DNA of 64,000 bases, taken from Gordonia mangrovi. GTDB taxonomy: Bacteria; Actinomycetota; Actinomycetes; Mycobacteriales; Mycobacteriaceae. Shown in pieces: positions 33,188 to 42,859 of the stretch. Made by a program: the position numbers and the translations under genes. A model generated the notes under the pieces. It had not been told where the DNA came from and ran no database searches. It saw only the letters and a program-made list of their open reading frames with translations. How positions within the stretch are numbered: the first letter of the stretch is position 1; every line of letters begins with the position of its first letter. The stretch covers positions 3,100,001 through 3,164,000 of the forward strand of contig NZ_CP102850.1 in assembly GCF_024734075.1 (NCBI RefSeq), in the 5' to 3' direction.

Positions 33188-34471
33188 ATGACAGCAGAAG
33201 CCCTCCCGACGACAGGTGAGCGCGTGGTGACGGTGGCCGACAGTTCCGGACCGGCGCCCGTCCTCGACATCGTCGTTCCCGTGTACAACGAGCAGACCGA
33301 CGTCGCCGGGGCGGTGCGGCGCCTGCGGGATCACCTACGTGCCAACGTGCCGTATCCGTCGCGGATCATTGTCGCCGACAACGCCAGCACCGACTCCACC
33401 CTGGCGATCGCGGCGGAACTCGCCGGCGAGGTCGACGGTCTGCGGGTGGTGCATCTCGAACAGAAGGGCCGGGGCCGCGCGCTGAACGCGGTGTGGCGGG
33501 CCAGTGACGCCGAGATCGTCGCCTACTGCGACGTCGACCTGTCCACCGACCTCAACGCGCTCATGCCGCTGATTGCACCGTTGATCTCCGGGCACTCCGA
33601 CATCGCGATCGGCACCCGGTTGGCACGCGACTCGCGGGTGGTTCGCGGACCGAAGCGGGAGTTCATCTCCCGCTCCTACAACCTGATCCTGAAGACCACC
33701 ATGCGTGCCAAGTTCTCCGATGCACAATGTGGATTCAAGGCCATGCGCACCGACATCGCCCGCCAGGTGTTGCCCTACGTCGAGGACACCGGATGGTTCT
33801 TCGACACGGAGTTGCTGGTGCTGGCCGAGCGCATCGGTCTGCGCATAGCCGAGGTCCCCGTCGATTGGGTCGACGATCCCGACAGCACCGTCGACATCGT
33901 CTCCACCGCTGTCGCCGACCTGAAAGGTTGCGCGCGCGTCGGATATGCCCTGACCACCGGTCGACTGCCGATCGCCGAGTTGCGTGCGGCCATCGGTCGC
34001 GATCGGGCGCCCGGTCCCCACATCGAGGGTGTCCCGTTTGGACTCGTCGGCCAGCTCGCCCGGTTCTGTGTCATCGGCGTCGCCTCGACCATCGCGTACG
34101 CCGTGCTGTACCTGTTGCTGCACGCCTTCCTCGGTGCGCAAGTCTCCAACTTCGTGGCGCTGGCGATCACCGCGGTCCTCAACACCGCCGCCAACCGACG
34201 CTTCAGCTTCGGCGTGCAAGGACGTGAGGGCATGATGCGCCACCACTTCTTCGGATTGGCGGTGTTCCTGTTCGGTTGGGTGGTGACGGCCGGATCACTG
34301 GTGGTGTTGCACGGCGTCGCTCCCGAGGCGTCCAAGCATGTCGAACTCGTCGTACTGGTGGTGGCCAACCTGGTCGCCACGCTGACCCGGTTCGTCGGCC
34401 TGCGCTGGGTGTTCCGCAGCCACGACAATATCCGTGACGCCGCCGGCGCTACGGAAGGTGCCGCCGAATGA
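33188..34471 (+). CDS. GT2 glycosyltransferase fused to GtrA-like membrane domain
   Basis: 427 aa. Residues about 25-270 are a GT-A fold of the polyprenyl-phosphate sugar transferase type: LDIVVPVYNEQTDVAGAVRR, IIVADNASTDST, the metal-binding YCDVDLSTDLNAL, and GWFFDTELLVLAERIGLRIA. Residues about 285-410 are a GtrA/DPMS-like domain with four membrane spans (FCVIGVASTIAYAVLYLLLH and following). Such proteins make or flip polyprenyl-phosphate sugars that feed GT-C enzymes. The next gene is a GT39-like membrane glycosyltransferase overlapping as ATGA, so a donor-maker plus user pair is the natural reading. Sugar and acceptor unknown. Confidence 0.9.
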   Translation: MTAEALPTTGERVVTVADSSGPAPVLDIVVPVYNEQTDVAGAVRRLRDHLRANVPYPSRIIVADNASTDSTLAIAAELAGEVDGLRVVHLEQKGRGRALNAVWRASDAEIVAYCDVDLSTDLNALMPLIAPLISGHSDIAIGTRLARDSRVVRGPKREFISRSYNLILKTTMRAKFSDAQCGFKAMRTDIARQVLPYVEDTGWFFDTELLVLAERIGLRIAEVPVDWVDDPDSTVDIVSTAVADLKGCARVGYALTTGRLPIAELRAAIGRDRAPGPHIEGVPFGLVGQLARFCVIGVASTIAYAVLYLLLHAFLGAQVSNFVALAITAVLNTAANRRFSFGVQGREGMMRHHFFGLAVFLFGWVVTAGSLVVLHGVAPEASKHVELVVLVVANLVATLTRFVGLRWVFRSHDNIRDAAGATEGAAE

Positions 34472-36534
34472 CCGCCATCGTCGACACGCAATCGGCCGCA
34501 CCCGTTCCGCCCGACGAATCCGCGTCCGGGCGGAACGCCCGTGTGTGGCAACCCCTCTCATTGGTCGCGTTGCTGATCGGCACCGCGATCGCCTATCTGG
34601 CGAATCTCTCGGCCAACGGCTGGGCCAACTCGTTCTACTCGGCGGCCATCCAGGCCGGATCGGAGTCGTGGAAGGCCTGGTTCTTCGGGTCGTCGGACAT
34701 GGCCAACTCCATCACCGTCGACAAACCTCCGGCGTCGCTGTGGATTCCCGGCCTCTCGGTTCGGGTCTTCGGGCTGAACTCGTGGTCGATCCTCGTGCCA
34801 GAGGTGCTGATGGGCGTGGCGTCGGTGGCGCTGCTCTACCTGATCACCAAGAAGTACTTCGGGCACTGGCCGGGCATCCTGGCGGGCCTCGTCCTGGCGG
34901 TGACGCCGGTGGCCGCCATGATGTTTCGTTTCGACAATCCCGAGGCGTTGCTGATCCTGCTGATGATCGCAGCCGTCTGGGCGATGCTCAAGGCGGTCGA
35001 GGATGGTCGGCTGCGGTGGATGATCCTGACCGGTGTGTTCGTCGGATTCGGCTTCCTCACCAAGCAGCTGCAGGTGATGCTGATCGTGCCGCCACTGGCG
35101 ATCACGTATCTGGCGTTCGGCCAACACACCTGGCTCAAGCGGATGGGACATCTGTTCGCCGCATTGGGCGCGATGATCGTCAGTGCCGGTTGGTGGATTC
35201 TCGCCGTCGAGCTGTGGCCGGCGTCGTCGCGCCCGTGGATCGGTGGCTCCCAGAACAATTCGATCCTGGAACTCACTCTGGGCTACAACGGCCTCGGACG
35301 CCTCAACGGCAACGAGACCGGCAGCGTGGTGCCGGGTGGTGGCGGCGGATATGCCGACGCGATGGGCGGCCCCGGTGGGGGCGGCGGCATGTGGGGACAA
35401 ACCGGCTGGCTGCGCATGTTCGAACCCGCCCAGGGCGGCCAGATCGCTTGGCTCATCCCGACCGGCATCGTGCTGGCCGTCGCGGCGCTGGTGCTGATCG
35501 GCAAGGCCCGACGCACCGACCTGCGACGCGCCTACCTCGTGGTGTGGGGGCTGTGGCTATTGGTGACCATGGCGGTGTTCAGCTTCATGGCCGGCATCTT
35601 CCACAGCTATTACACGGCGGCCTTGGCGCCCGCGGTGGCGGCGGTGGTCGCGGGTGCGGCTGGGGTGTGCTGGTCGCAGCGTGACCGGCTCTGGGTGCGG
35701 ATCGTGCTGGCGGCGGCTGTCTGGATCGCTGCGGTCTGGGGTTTCGTGCTGCTGAACCGGTCGCCCGATTTCGTGCCGTGGCTGCGGTGGATGGTGCTGT
35801 CGGCCGGACTGGTCAGCGGTGTCGTGATGCTGCTCGCGCATCGGACCTACCTGTCGGCGGTGGCCGTGATCACCGCCCTGGCCGCGGGTCTGGCCGGACC
35901 GATCGCGTACACGGTCGACACCATCAGCACCCCGAAGCAGGGCTCGATCATCAGTGCGGGTCCGCGTGTCGAGGGCGAATTCGGCCCCGGTGGTGGTGGC
36001 CCCGGTGGTCGCGGGCGGGACGGTATGCGCATGGCGCCGGGCGGAAACGCCGGTGCGACCGGCGCGGGTGCGAACAGTGCCGGTCCGACCCTGCCGACCG
36101 GGGGCGGGTTCGGCGGCATGGCGGGTCCGGGTGCGATGGGTCCGGAGGCGGGCGCCGGCGGAGCGGGCGGACTGCTGAACGGCTCGACGCCGAGCGCCGA
36201 ACTCGTCGCGATGCTGCGCGACGACGCCGACAGTTACACCTGGGTGGGTGCGGCGGTCGGATCCAACGAAGCGTCGGGCTACCAGCTCGAGTCCGGATAC
36301 TCGGTGATGCCCATCGGTGGCTTCAACGGCACCGACCCGTCGCCGACACTCGAACAGTTCCAGACGTTGGTGGCCGAAGGACAGATCCACTACTTCCTTG
36401 GCGGTGGTCGCGGCTTCGGCAATTCGGACGAGTCGCAGCCGTCGGCGCAGATCGCGCAGTGGGTTCAGGACAACTTCACCGCCACCACGGTCGGCGGCAC
36501 CACGGTGTACGACCTGACGGCACCCACCGACTGA
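34468..36534 (+). CDS. ArnT/GT39-like membrane glycosyltransferase
   Basis: 688 aa with about 11 membrane spans. The GT-C signature is near the N-terminus: after TM1 the first outer loop reads [20 protein letters not shown], and [18 protein letters not shown] is the conserved D-K-P-P loop of ArnT-type enzymes. The [20 protein letters not shown] and [20 protein letters not shown] blocks match the actinobacterial ArnT family. Two outer segments are very Gly-rich (about 285-310 and 500-570). A C-terminal soluble domain of about 110 residues follows. It should move a sugar from a polyprenyl carrier to an envelope acceptor. ATGA-coupled to the GT2-GtrA gene. Confidence 0.88.
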   Translation: MTAIVDTQSAAPVPPDESASGRNARVWQPLSLVALLIGTAIAYLANLSANGWANSFYSAAIQAGSESWKAWFFGSSDMANSITVDKPPASLWIPGLSVRVFGLNSWSILVPEVLMGVASVALLYLITKKYFGHWPGILAGLVLAVTPVAAMMFRFDNPEALLILLMIAAVWAMLKAVEDGRLRWMILTGVFVGFGFLTKQLQVMLIVPPLAITYLAFGQHTWLKRMGHLFAALGAMIVSAGWWILAVELWPASSRPWIGGSQNNSILELTLGYNGLGRLNGNETGSVVPGGGGGYADAMGGPGGGGGMWGQTGWLRMFEPAQGGQIAWLIPTGIVLAVAALVLIGKARRTDLRRAYLVVWGLWLLVTMAVFSFMAGIFHSYYTAALAPAVAAVVAGAAGVCWSQRDRLWVRIVLAAAVWIAAVWGFVLLNRSPDFVPWLRWMVLSAGLVSGVVMLLAHRTYLSAVAVITALAAGLAGPIAYTVDTISTPKQGSIISAGPRVEGEFGPGGGGPGGRGRDGMRMAPGGNAGATGAGANSAGPTLPTGGGFGGMAGPGAMGPEAGAGGAGGLLNGSTPSAELVAMLRDDADSYTWVGAAVGSNEASGYQLESGYSVMPIGGFNGTDPSPTLEQFQTLVAEGQIHYFLGGGRGFGNSDESQPSAQIAQWVQDNFTATTVGGTTVYDLTAPTD

Positions 36535-36574
36535 GCGCTCCAATGGTGTGCCCAGGAGGTTCTTCCGCCCGACC

Positions 36575-36613
36575 TGTGTTCCTTCCCCGCAGCAACCTCG
36601 GGGAAGGAACACA
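36575..36613. terminator. 14-bp perfect hairpin before purD
   Basis: TGTGTTCCTTCCCC (36575-36588) pairs exactly with 36600-36613, with an 11-base loop, in the 130-bp gap between the glycosyltransferase and purD. There is no T-tract. It may end the upstream operon or act as a leader hairpin for purD. Confidence 0.55.
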
Positions 36614-36664
36614 TACCCGGGGGACGAACCGCCGGTAGGCGAGCCAGACACTAGAGTCATCACC

Positions 36665-37918
36665 GTGCGCGTACTCGTGATCGGCTCGGGCGGCCGCGAA
36701 CATGCCCTGCTCATCGGACTGTCGAAAGACCCCTCGGTCACCGAACTGCACGTCGGGCCCGGCAACGCCGGCACCTCGGCGATCGCGACCAACCATCCGG
36801 TGGACATCGTGTCCGCCGACGCCGTCGTCGCCCTGGCGCGGCGCATCGAGGCCGACCTGGTGGTCATCGGGCCCGAGGTACCGCTGGTGGCCGGGGTTGC
36901 CGACGCCCTGCGCGCCGCCGGCTTCGCCACGTTCGGTCCGGGCGCCGAGGCAGCCCGCATCGAGGGGTCGAAGGCGTTCGCCAAGGATGTGATGGCCGCC
37001 GCCGGGGTGCGTACCGCGCACAGCGAGATTGTCGACAACCCAGCCAAACTCGATGCCGCGCTGGATCGTTTCGGACCCACCTGGGTGGTCAAAGACGACG
37101 GGCTGGCCGCCGGCAAGGGTGTGGTGGTGACCGATGACCGTCTGGCCGCCCGCGACCATGCGGCGGAACTGCTGGAGAACGGTCACCCGGTACTGCTGGA
37201 GAGCTTTCTCGACGGACCGGAGGTGTCGCTGTTCTCGCTGGTCGACGGCGAGCAGGTGGTGCCGCTGATCCCGGCGCAGGATCACAAGCGGGTCGGCGAC
37301 GGCGACGCCGGTCCCAACACCGGCGGGATGGGCGCCTACACGCCGCTCCCGTGGCTACCCGATGCGGTGACGCAGCAGATCGTCGACGACGTGGTCAAGC
37401 CGGTCGCCGCCGAGATGGCCAAGCGCGGCACCCCGTTCTCGGGTCTGCTCTACGCCGGGCTCGCCATCGGTAAGGACGGACCCGCGGTGGTCGAATTCAA
37501 CTGCCGCTTCGGCGACCCGGAGACCCAAGCCGTGCTCGCCTTGCTCAAATCCCCACTGGGACAAGCGCTCAACGCGACGGCAACCGGCACCCTCGACCAA
37601 CTGCCGGCGTTGGAGTGGCTCGACGGTGCGGCGGTCACCGTGGTGGTGGCCGCCGAGAACTACCCGGGCAAGCCGCGCACCGGTGACGTGATCGGCGGGG
37701 CCGAGGGCGAAGGTGTGCTGCACGCGGGAACCGCGCTGTCCGACGACGGCGCGGTGGTCTCGGCGGGCGGCCGGGTGCTCTCGGTGGTCGGCACCGGTGC
37801 CGACCTCGCCGAGGCGCGCGCTCAGGCCTACGACCGGATCGCGGGCATCAAACTGCCCGGCTCGCATTTCCGCACCGACATCGGCCAGGCCGCGCTCGAG
37901 GGCCGCATCAGCCTCTGA
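36665..37918 (+). CDS. purD: phosphoribosylamine-glycine ligase
   Basis: 417 aa. PurD is an ATP-grasp enzyme joining glycine to 5-phosphoribosylamine, step two of purine synthesis. Landmarks are [18 protein letters not shown] at the N-terminus, [15 protein letters not shown], the ATP-grasp segments [15 protein letters not shown] and [19 protein letters not shown], the signature [20 protein letters not shown], and [16 protein letters not shown]. The GTG at 36665 starts the conserved [17 protein letters not shown] N-terminus. It is the first of five purine genes scattered through the next 21 kb on the same strand (purB, purC, purS, purQ). Confidence 0.96.
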   Translation: MRVLVIGSGGREHALLIGLSKDPSVTELHVGPGNAGTSAIATNHPVDIVSADAVVALARRIEADLVVIGPEVPLVAGVADALRAAGFATFGPGAEAARIEGSKAFAKDVMAAAGVRTAHSEIVDNPAKLDAALDRFGPTWVVKDDGLAAGKGVVVTDDRLAARDHAAELLENGHPVLLESFLDGPEVSLFSLVDGEQVVPLIPAQDHKRVGDGDAGPNTGGMGAYTPLPWLPDAVTQQIVDDVVKPVAAEMAKRGTPFSGLLYAGLAIGKDGPAVVEFNCRFGDPETQAVLALLKSPLGQALNATATGTLDQLPALEWLDGAAVTVVVAAENYPGKPRTGDVIGGAEGEGVLHAGTALSDDGAVVSAGGRVLSVVGTGADLAEARAQAYDRIAGIKLPGSHFRTDIGQAALEGRISL

Positions 37919-37946
37919 CGCTCCTCAGGGGTCGGTGGGCGTCGCG

Positions 37947-38723
37947 TCAGGACTGATCCAGCACCTCCCGGGCGCTGTCGGAGAGTTCCGCCCGTGACGT
38001 GTCCTTGAGCGCCACCCCGGAGCGACCGAGCTTGCGGGCGCCGTCGACGAGCGCGACGGTGATGGCCGCGGCGGTGTCGTAGTCGAGGCCGTCGGGCGGG
38101 TGGATGTTGGAGATGCAGTTGCGGTCGGCATCGTTGCGTCCCGGCCGCGGCAGATGGGTGAGGTAGACACCCAGGCTGTCGGCGACCGACAATCCGGGCC
38201 GCTCGCCGATGATCATGATCATCGTCTGCACACCGAGCGCCTGACCGATGTGGTCGCCGAGAGCGACGCGGGCCTGGGTGGCGATGACCGGCGGCGCGAG
38301 GGTGAACCGCGAGCCGAGTTTGTCCAGCACTGCCTGGAGCAGTCCGCGGCCGTGGTCGGTGAGCGCCCGCGGCGATAGTCCGTCGGCCAGGACGATCGCG
38401 ATGTCGGCACCAGTCTCGGGGAGGTGGCTGACGTCGGCGGGCCGGCGGCCCAGGTCGGGGCGACGCAGATATTCGCTGCGGGAGTGCGCCTGGCTTTCCA
38501 CGCGCAGCGCAGCCGGCAGATCGAGATCGCCGAGCTGATCGGCCAGGTCATCGACATCGAGCGGCTCATGGACCGCATCGCGCGCGGCGGCGTGTGCGGC
38601 CTGGAATTCGAGCACTCGGCGCGACGGCATCGAATTGCCCGCCCGGCCCAGGCCGATGCGGGCCTGTGTGGTGCGCCGCAGCTCCGACCAGATGTCCTCG
38701 GTGGGGCGGGGTGCGTCGGTCAT
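37947..38723 (-). CDS. eutC: ethanolamine ammonia-lyase, small subunit
   Basis: 258 aa. EutC with EutB forms the adenosylcobalamin-dependent lyase turning ethanolamine into acetaldehyde and ammonia. Visible are RRTTQARIGLGRAGNSMPSR, SEYLRRPDLGRR, IVLADGLSPRALTDHG, QTMIMIIGERPGLSVADSLG (family signature) and DADRNCISNIHPPDGL (cofactor-facing loop). Its ATG overlaps the eutB stop as ATGA. There are no carboxysome-like shell, EutE or EutG genes nearby, so acetaldehyde would be handled by enzymes elsewhere. Confidence 0.94.
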   Translation of the reverse strand: MTDAPRPTEDIWSELRRTTQARIGLGRAGNSMPSRRVLEFQAAHAAARDAVHEPLDVDDLADQLGDLDLPAALRVESQAHSRSEYLRRPDLGRRPADVSHLPETGADIAIVLADGLSPRALTDHGRGLLQAVLDKLGSRFTLAPPVIATQARVALGDHIGQALGVQTMIMIIGERPGLSVADSLGVYLTHLPRPGRNDADRNCISNIHPPDGLDYDTAAAITVALVDGARKLGRSGVALKDTSRAELSDSAREVLDQS

Positions 38724-40129
38724 CGTGCGGCCGTGAGGGATCGCAGGGGGGAGCCGGCCAGGTCGACCGGCAGAATCCGTCCGTCGTCGTCGGCCATCCC
38801 CAGACCGGCGAGCCAGGCCTCGAACTCGGGCGCCGGGCGCAGCGCGAGGGCCTGCCGCACGTAGAGGGCATCGTGGAACGACAGACTCTGATAGCCGAGC
38901 ATGACGTCGTCGGCGCCGGGGACGGCGATGACGAACGCTGCTCCGGCCACGCCGAGCAGGGTCAGCAACGTGTCCATGTCGTCCTGGTCGGCTTCGGCGT
39001 GGTTGGTGTAGCAGACGTCGACGCCCATCGGCAGGCCGAGGACCTTGCCGCAGAAGTGATCTTCGAGCCCGGCCCGGATGATCTGCTTGCCGTCGAAGAG
39101 ATACTCGGGGCCGATGAAGCCGACGACGGTGTTGATCAGCAGCGGTTCGATGTCACGCGCAACCGCGTAGGCGCGGGTCTCGAGGGTCTGCTGATCGACG
39201 GGTTTGCCGCCCGTCCCGAGATGTGCGTCGGCGGACAATGCCGAGCCCTGCCCGGTCTCGAGGTACATGACGTTGCTGCCGACGGTGCCACGACGAAGCG
39301 AGCGGCCCGCCTCGTTGGCTTCGCGCAGCATCGCGATGTCGATGCCGAAACTGCGGTTGGCGCCCTCGGTGCCGGCGATCGACTGGAAGACGAGGTCTAC
39401 GGGCGCGCCCTGCTCGATCAGATCGACGGTGGTGGTGACGTGCGACAGCACGCACGACTGCATGGGTATGGCGAAGCGCTGCCTGATGTCGTCGAGCAGG
39501 TGCAGCAGATCCGAGGTGGCGTGGGGGGAATCGGTGGCCGGGTTGATCCCGATCACCGCGTCCCCGCACCCCATCAGCAGCCCGTCGAGCGTGGCTGCCG
39601 CGATACCGCGGGGGTCGTCGGTGGGGTGATTGGGTTGCAGGCGGGTGGCAATTGTCCCGGGCAACCCGACGGTGGTGCGGAAGGCGGCCGTCACCGTCGC
39701 GGCCGAGGCCACCAGGATGAGGTCCTGGTTGCGCATGATCTTCGATGTCGCCGCCACCATCTCCGGGGTCAAACCCTTGGCGACAGAGGCGATCTGCACG
39801 GCGCTGTCGTCGCGGGCAGCGATCTCGAGGAACCAGTCGCGCAGTCCGCCGACGGTCAGGTGGGAGATGGGTCCGAACGCGTCGCGGTCGTGGGTGTCGA
39901 TGATCAGGCGGGTGACCTCGTCGGTCTCGTATGGGACGACGGCTTCGTCGAGGAAGGTGGTCAGCGGCAGATCGGCGAGTTGCCAGGCGGCCGCGGCTCG
40001 TTCGGCATCGGACTGGGCTGCGCATCCGGCGAGTTCGTCGCCGGATCGTCGGGGTGTCGCCTTGGCCATGAGTTCGACGAGGCCGCCGAACTTATAGGTC
40101 GTCCCCGAGATGGACTGGCTGAATTTCAT
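38720..40129 (-). CDS. eutB: ethanolamine ammonia-lyase, large subunit
   Basis: 469 aa, the catalytic TIM-barrel subunit. Landmarks include YKFGGLVELMAKATPRRSGD, QLADLPLTTFLDEAVVPYET, GLPGTIATRLQPNHPTDDPR (Arg/Asn substrate contacts), GCGDAVIGINPATDS, SIAGTEGANRSFGIDIAMLR, YLETGQGSALSADAHLG and MGVDVCYTNHAEADQDDMDT. Length matches the family. Start ATG 40129 overlaps the permease stop as ATGA, so permease, EutB and EutC are translated as one coupled unit. No reactivase (EutA) is present in the window. Confidence 0.95.
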   Translation of the reverse strand: MKFSQSISGTTYKFGGLVELMAKATPRRSGDELAGCAAQSDAERAAAAWQLADLPLTTFLDEAVVPYETDEVTRLIIDTHDRDAFGPISHLTVGGLRDWFLEIAARDDSAVQIASVAKGLTPEMVAATSKIMRNQDLILVASAATVTAAFRTTVGLPGTIATRLQPNHPTDDPRGIAAATLDGLLMGCGDAVIGINPATDSPHATSDLLHLLDDIRQRFAIPMQSCVLSHVTTTVDLIEQGAPVDLVFQSIAGTEGANRSFGIDIAMLREANEAGRSLRRGTVGSNVMYLETGQGSALSADAHLGTGGKPVDQQTLETRAYAVARDIEPLLINTVVGFIGPEYLFDGKQIIRAGLEDHFCGKVLGLPMGVDVCYTNHAEADQDDMDTLLTLLGVAGAAFVIAVPGADDVMLGYQSLSFHDALYVRQALALRPAPEFEAWLAGLGMADDDGRILPVDLAGSPLRSLTAAR

Positions 40130-41598
40130 CGAAGGTCCTCCTCGGCTTGCGCCAGGGCGGCGAACTCCTCGTCCGGCGAGTTCGCGACGAGCCGATGACG
40201 GCTGTACACAGCGAAGTACAGCATGAAAAGCGCGAACACGCCGAGGCAGCACAGCGCGGCCACCACATCGACGAGGAACGTCGCGATGACCGCGATGACC
40301 GCGATCACGAGTGCGAAACCCGTGGTCACCACGCCGCCGGGGGTGCGATACGGGCGCTTCATGTCCGGCTCGCGCCGGCGAAGAACGATGTGGCTCACCA
40401 TGATCAGGACGTAGCTCGACGCCGCGCCGAACACCGCCATGTTCAGCAGCAGGTCACCCTCGCCGGTCAGTGACAGCAGGAATCCGATGATGCCGGGCAC
40501 GATCAGCGCCAGCGTCGGGGCCTTGCGGCGGTTGGTCACCGACAGGACCGGCGGCAGGTAACCGGCCCGCGACAGGGCGAACAACTGTCGGGAGTAGGCG
40601 TAGATGATCGAGAAGAAGCTCGCGATCAGCCCGGCCAGTCCGATGTAGTTGACCACCTTCGCCATCCCGGAATCGCCCAATGCCTCGACGAGCGGGTTAC
40701 CGGACTCCGACATCGGGCCCGCGCCACCCGCGCCGGTCGTCAGCACCAGCACCGTCACGCAGGTGACCAGCAGGACGCCGATGGCGGCGATGATGCCGCG
40801 CGGCACATTCCGTTCCGGATTGGCGGTCTCCTCGGCGGCCAACGGGACACCCTCGATCGCGAGGAAGAACCAGATCGCGAACGGGATGGCCGACCATATG
40901 CCCAGATAGCCGAAGGGCAGGAACGACGAGGACCCGGCCGCGTCGGTGGCTGCGATGTCGGTGAGGTTTCCCGCGTCGAAGTGGCCGATCGCGGCGATCG
41001 CGAAGACCACCAGGCCGACCAGCGCGATGGCGGTGATCACGAACATCACTTTCAGGGCCTCCCCGACGCCGGAGAGGTGGATGCCGATGAAGATCGCGTA
41101 GACGGCCAGGTAGATCCACCAGCCGTCGACGATCCCGAACAGGTTCAACGATTCGACATAGGCGCCGATGAACGTGGCGATGGCTGCCGGGGCGATCGAG
41201 TACTCGATCAGAATCGCTGTGCCGGTGGCGAATCCGCCCCACGGCCCCAGCGCTCGTCGAGCGAACGTGTACCCACCGCCCGCTGCGGGCAGCGCCGACG
41301 ACAATTCCGCCATACCCAGAACCAGGCACAGGTACATCGCCGCGATGACCACCGCGGCGATGGCGAGCCCACCGAACCCGCCCTCGCCGAGGCCGAAGTT
41401 CCAACCGGAGTAGTCCCCGGAGATCACGTAGCTGACGCCGAGCCCGGCCAGCAGCAGCCAGCCGGCGCTGCCGCCGGCCAGTTGCCGCTTCGCCAGATAG
41501 CTCTGCGACTCGGAATGGGTGTCGACACCACCCGCGAGGTGATGCGGATGCCCGGGGTCCTCGGTAGCCACAGTCGGCCTCCTTCTGCGGATGTTCAT
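40126..41598 (-). CDS. eat: ethanolamine permease (APC family)
   Basis: 490 aa with about 12 membrane spans. The APC pattern is clear: GLGVSYVISGDYSGWNFGLG in TM1, LAIAAVVIAAMYLCLVLGMA in TM2, AELSSALPAAGGGYTFARRA, and EETANPERNVPRGIIAAIGV after TM6. Its first place in an ATGA-coupled operon with eutB and eutC fixes the substrate as ethanolamine. The ATG at 41598 is embedded in the palindrome GTTCATGATCTGAAC (41593-41607), which could be an operator. A later GTG start (VATEDPGH) is possible and would shift the palindrome into the leader. Confidence 0.92.
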   Translation of the reverse strand: MNIRRRRPTVATEDPGHPHHLAGGVDTHSESQSYLAKRQLAGGSAGWLLLAGLGVSYVISGDYSGWNFGLGEGGFGGLAIAAVVIAAMYLCLVLGMAELSSALPAAGGGYTFARRALGPWGGFATGTAILIEYSIAPAAIATFIGAYVESLNLFGIVDGWWIYLAVYAIFIGIHLSGVGEALKVMFVITAIALVGLVVFAIAAIGHFDAGNLTDIAATDAAGSSSFLPFGYLGIWSAIPFAIWFFLAIEGVPLAAEETANPERNVPRGIIAAIGVLLVTCVTVLVLTTGAGGAGPMSESGNPLVEALGDSGMAKVVNYIGLAGLIASFFSIIYAYSRQLFALSRAGYLPPVLSVTNRRKAPTLALIVPGIIGFLLSLTGEGDLLLNMAVFGAASSYVLIMVSHIVLRRREPDMKRPYRTPGGVVTTGFALVIAVIAVIATFLVDVVAALCCLGVFALFMLYFAVYSRHRLVANSPDEEFAALAQAEEDLR

Positions 41599-41607
41599 GA
41601 TCTGAAC
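41593..41607. promoter_or_regulatory. palindrome over the ethanolamine operon start
   Basis: GTTCA-TGATC-TGAAC has 5-bp inverted arms and spans the annotated eat start codon. A repressor here could block initiation. No regulator gene is adjacent, so this is a weak candidate. Confidence 0.3.
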
Positions 41608-41715
41608 AACAGTGACTTACAAACGTGATCCCCGACACTATTGAGACAACGTTGCAACCGAGTTGGTCAGGCGCGGAACTGGCCGTTCGGGCAGGTGGAT
41701 GGATCGAGGGTGCGC

Positions 41716-42672
41716 TCAGCGGGCAAGATTGCGCCCGAGGAACTCCACGTGATCGGGCAACACACTGCGCCAGTACCGGTTGGTGTGCCCGCCCGCGGAG
41801 GTGCCGAACGCTGCCGGCGGGTGCAGATCGGCGGCCCACTGCCGGGTGTAGGTGAAGAACTGGTCCGACGACCCGATGCAGATGAGCAGCGGGATGCTGC
41901 GGAACGCGGATTGCTGGCCGAACAGCGAATTGGCCCGATAGTCGGCCGCCGAATCAAAGGCGCGGGGCGGAAAGTTGCGTGGGTCTGCCCACAGCGCAGG
42001 GGAACTCACCGACACCGCGGCAACCTTCGGCGACCCGAGTAACGCCCCGAGCCGCAGCGCGCCGTAGCCGCCCATCGACCAGCCGAACAGGCCGATTCGC
42101 TCGGTCGACAGGTTTAGTTGCGGGTCGGCGCCGAGCATCGGCAGGAATTCGTCGAGGATCATCGCGGCGCCGTCGGCGCCATCGGTGCGCCGGTGGTAGT
42201 AGTTGCGGCCGACGTCGGCGGACGCCAGCGCGAACGGCACACCGCCGTCGTCGACGTAGCGTTGCAGCACGTTCTGCATCTGCTGCTTCTCGGAGAAGAT
42301 CGATTGCTCGTTGGTGTTCAACGCGTGCAGGACCAATGCCACCGGCAGCTGTCCGGTCACGCCGTCGGGCCGGGCGACAGCCCAGCGGGTGTTGCGACCG
42401 CCCATCTTTGCCGATCGGAAACTACCGGTGATCAGCGCCGGACCGTCGCTGGGGATCTCGGCAGGACTCTCCTCCGGTGGCAGCTCGTCATCGGCGGCAT
42501 GCGCTCCCAGTCGGGGCGGGTCGATCTCGGGCTGTTCATCGTCGGCGCAGGCGGACAGGCCGCCGATCATCGCCGCACCCAGGCCGCCGACGAGCACCGA
42601 ACGGCGGCTGACCCGCCCACCGGTGGGGGTGAACGGGTCAGCTGCGATCGGAGAGCGTGGTTCGCGGGTCAT
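41716..42672 (-). CDS. alpha/beta hydrolase-fold esterase lipoprotein
   Basis: 318 aa. The signal region has twin Arg (GGRVSRRSVLVGGLGAAMIG) and a lipobox GLSAC, so the protein should be exported, perhaps by Tat, and lipid-anchored. The catalytic domain resembles the esterase-D/mycolyltransferase family (PF00756). The nucleophile elbow is GLFGWSMGGYGALRLGALLG; the acid is probably in IGSSDQFF and the His in SAGGHTNRYW near the C-terminus. Mycolata use this fold for mycolyltransferases and other envelope esterases; substrate unknown. ATG 42672 is preferred over GTG 42681. Confidence 0.85.
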   Translation of the reverse strand: MTREPRSPIAADPFTPTGGRVSRRSVLVGGLGAAMIGGLSACADDEQPEIDPPRLGAHAADDELPPEESPAEIPSDGPALITGSFRSAKMGGRNTRWAVARPDGVTGQLPVALVLHALNTNEQSIFSEKQQMQNVLQRYVDDGGVPFALASADVGRNYYHRRTDGADGAAMILDEFLPMLGADPQLNLSTERIGLFGWSMGGYGALRLGALLGSPKVAAVSVSSPALWADPRNFPPRAFDSAADYRANSLFGQQSAFRSIPLLICIGSSDQFFTYTRQWAADLHPPAAFGTSAGGHTNRYWRSVLPDHVEFLGRNLAR

Positions 42673-42705
42673 CGACTCCACAGCGTACTGGTGTCCCCGC
42701 GACGG

Positions 42706-42858
42706 TCAGCCCCGCTGGAAGAGTCCTCGCTTTTTTCCGTCGGCGTGTCCGGGACACCACTGGCTCGCGGGCACCATCCGGCGCACGGCGTCGACATGGC
42801 TGCCGCAGCCGGCCCAGGTGGTCTTGCCGCATTGGCGACAACGGGTGGGGTGGCACAT
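42706..42858 (-). CDS. 50-aa Cys/His-rich small protein
   Basis: 50 codons plus stop, starting MCHPTRCRQCGKTTWAGCGS and ending KKRGLFQRG. It has five cysteines (2, 7, 10, 18, 35) and three histidines (3, 21, 38), including a CRQC pair, consistent with a small zinc-ribbon fold. Small proteins of this type are found across actinobacteria without a known function. Its ATG is 1 bp after the stop of the upstream DsbA-like gene, so it is probably translated with it, in the thiol/redox cluster. Confidence 0.72.
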   Translation of the reverse strand: MCHPTRCRQCGKTTWAGCGSHVDAVRRMVPASQWCPGHADGKKRGLFQRG

Positions 42859-42859
42859 G

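Noticed and set aside
35557..37116. 519-codon minus-strand frame across the glycosyltransferase/purD junction
   Set aside because: Antisense shadow; the plus-strand genes have complete family motifs.
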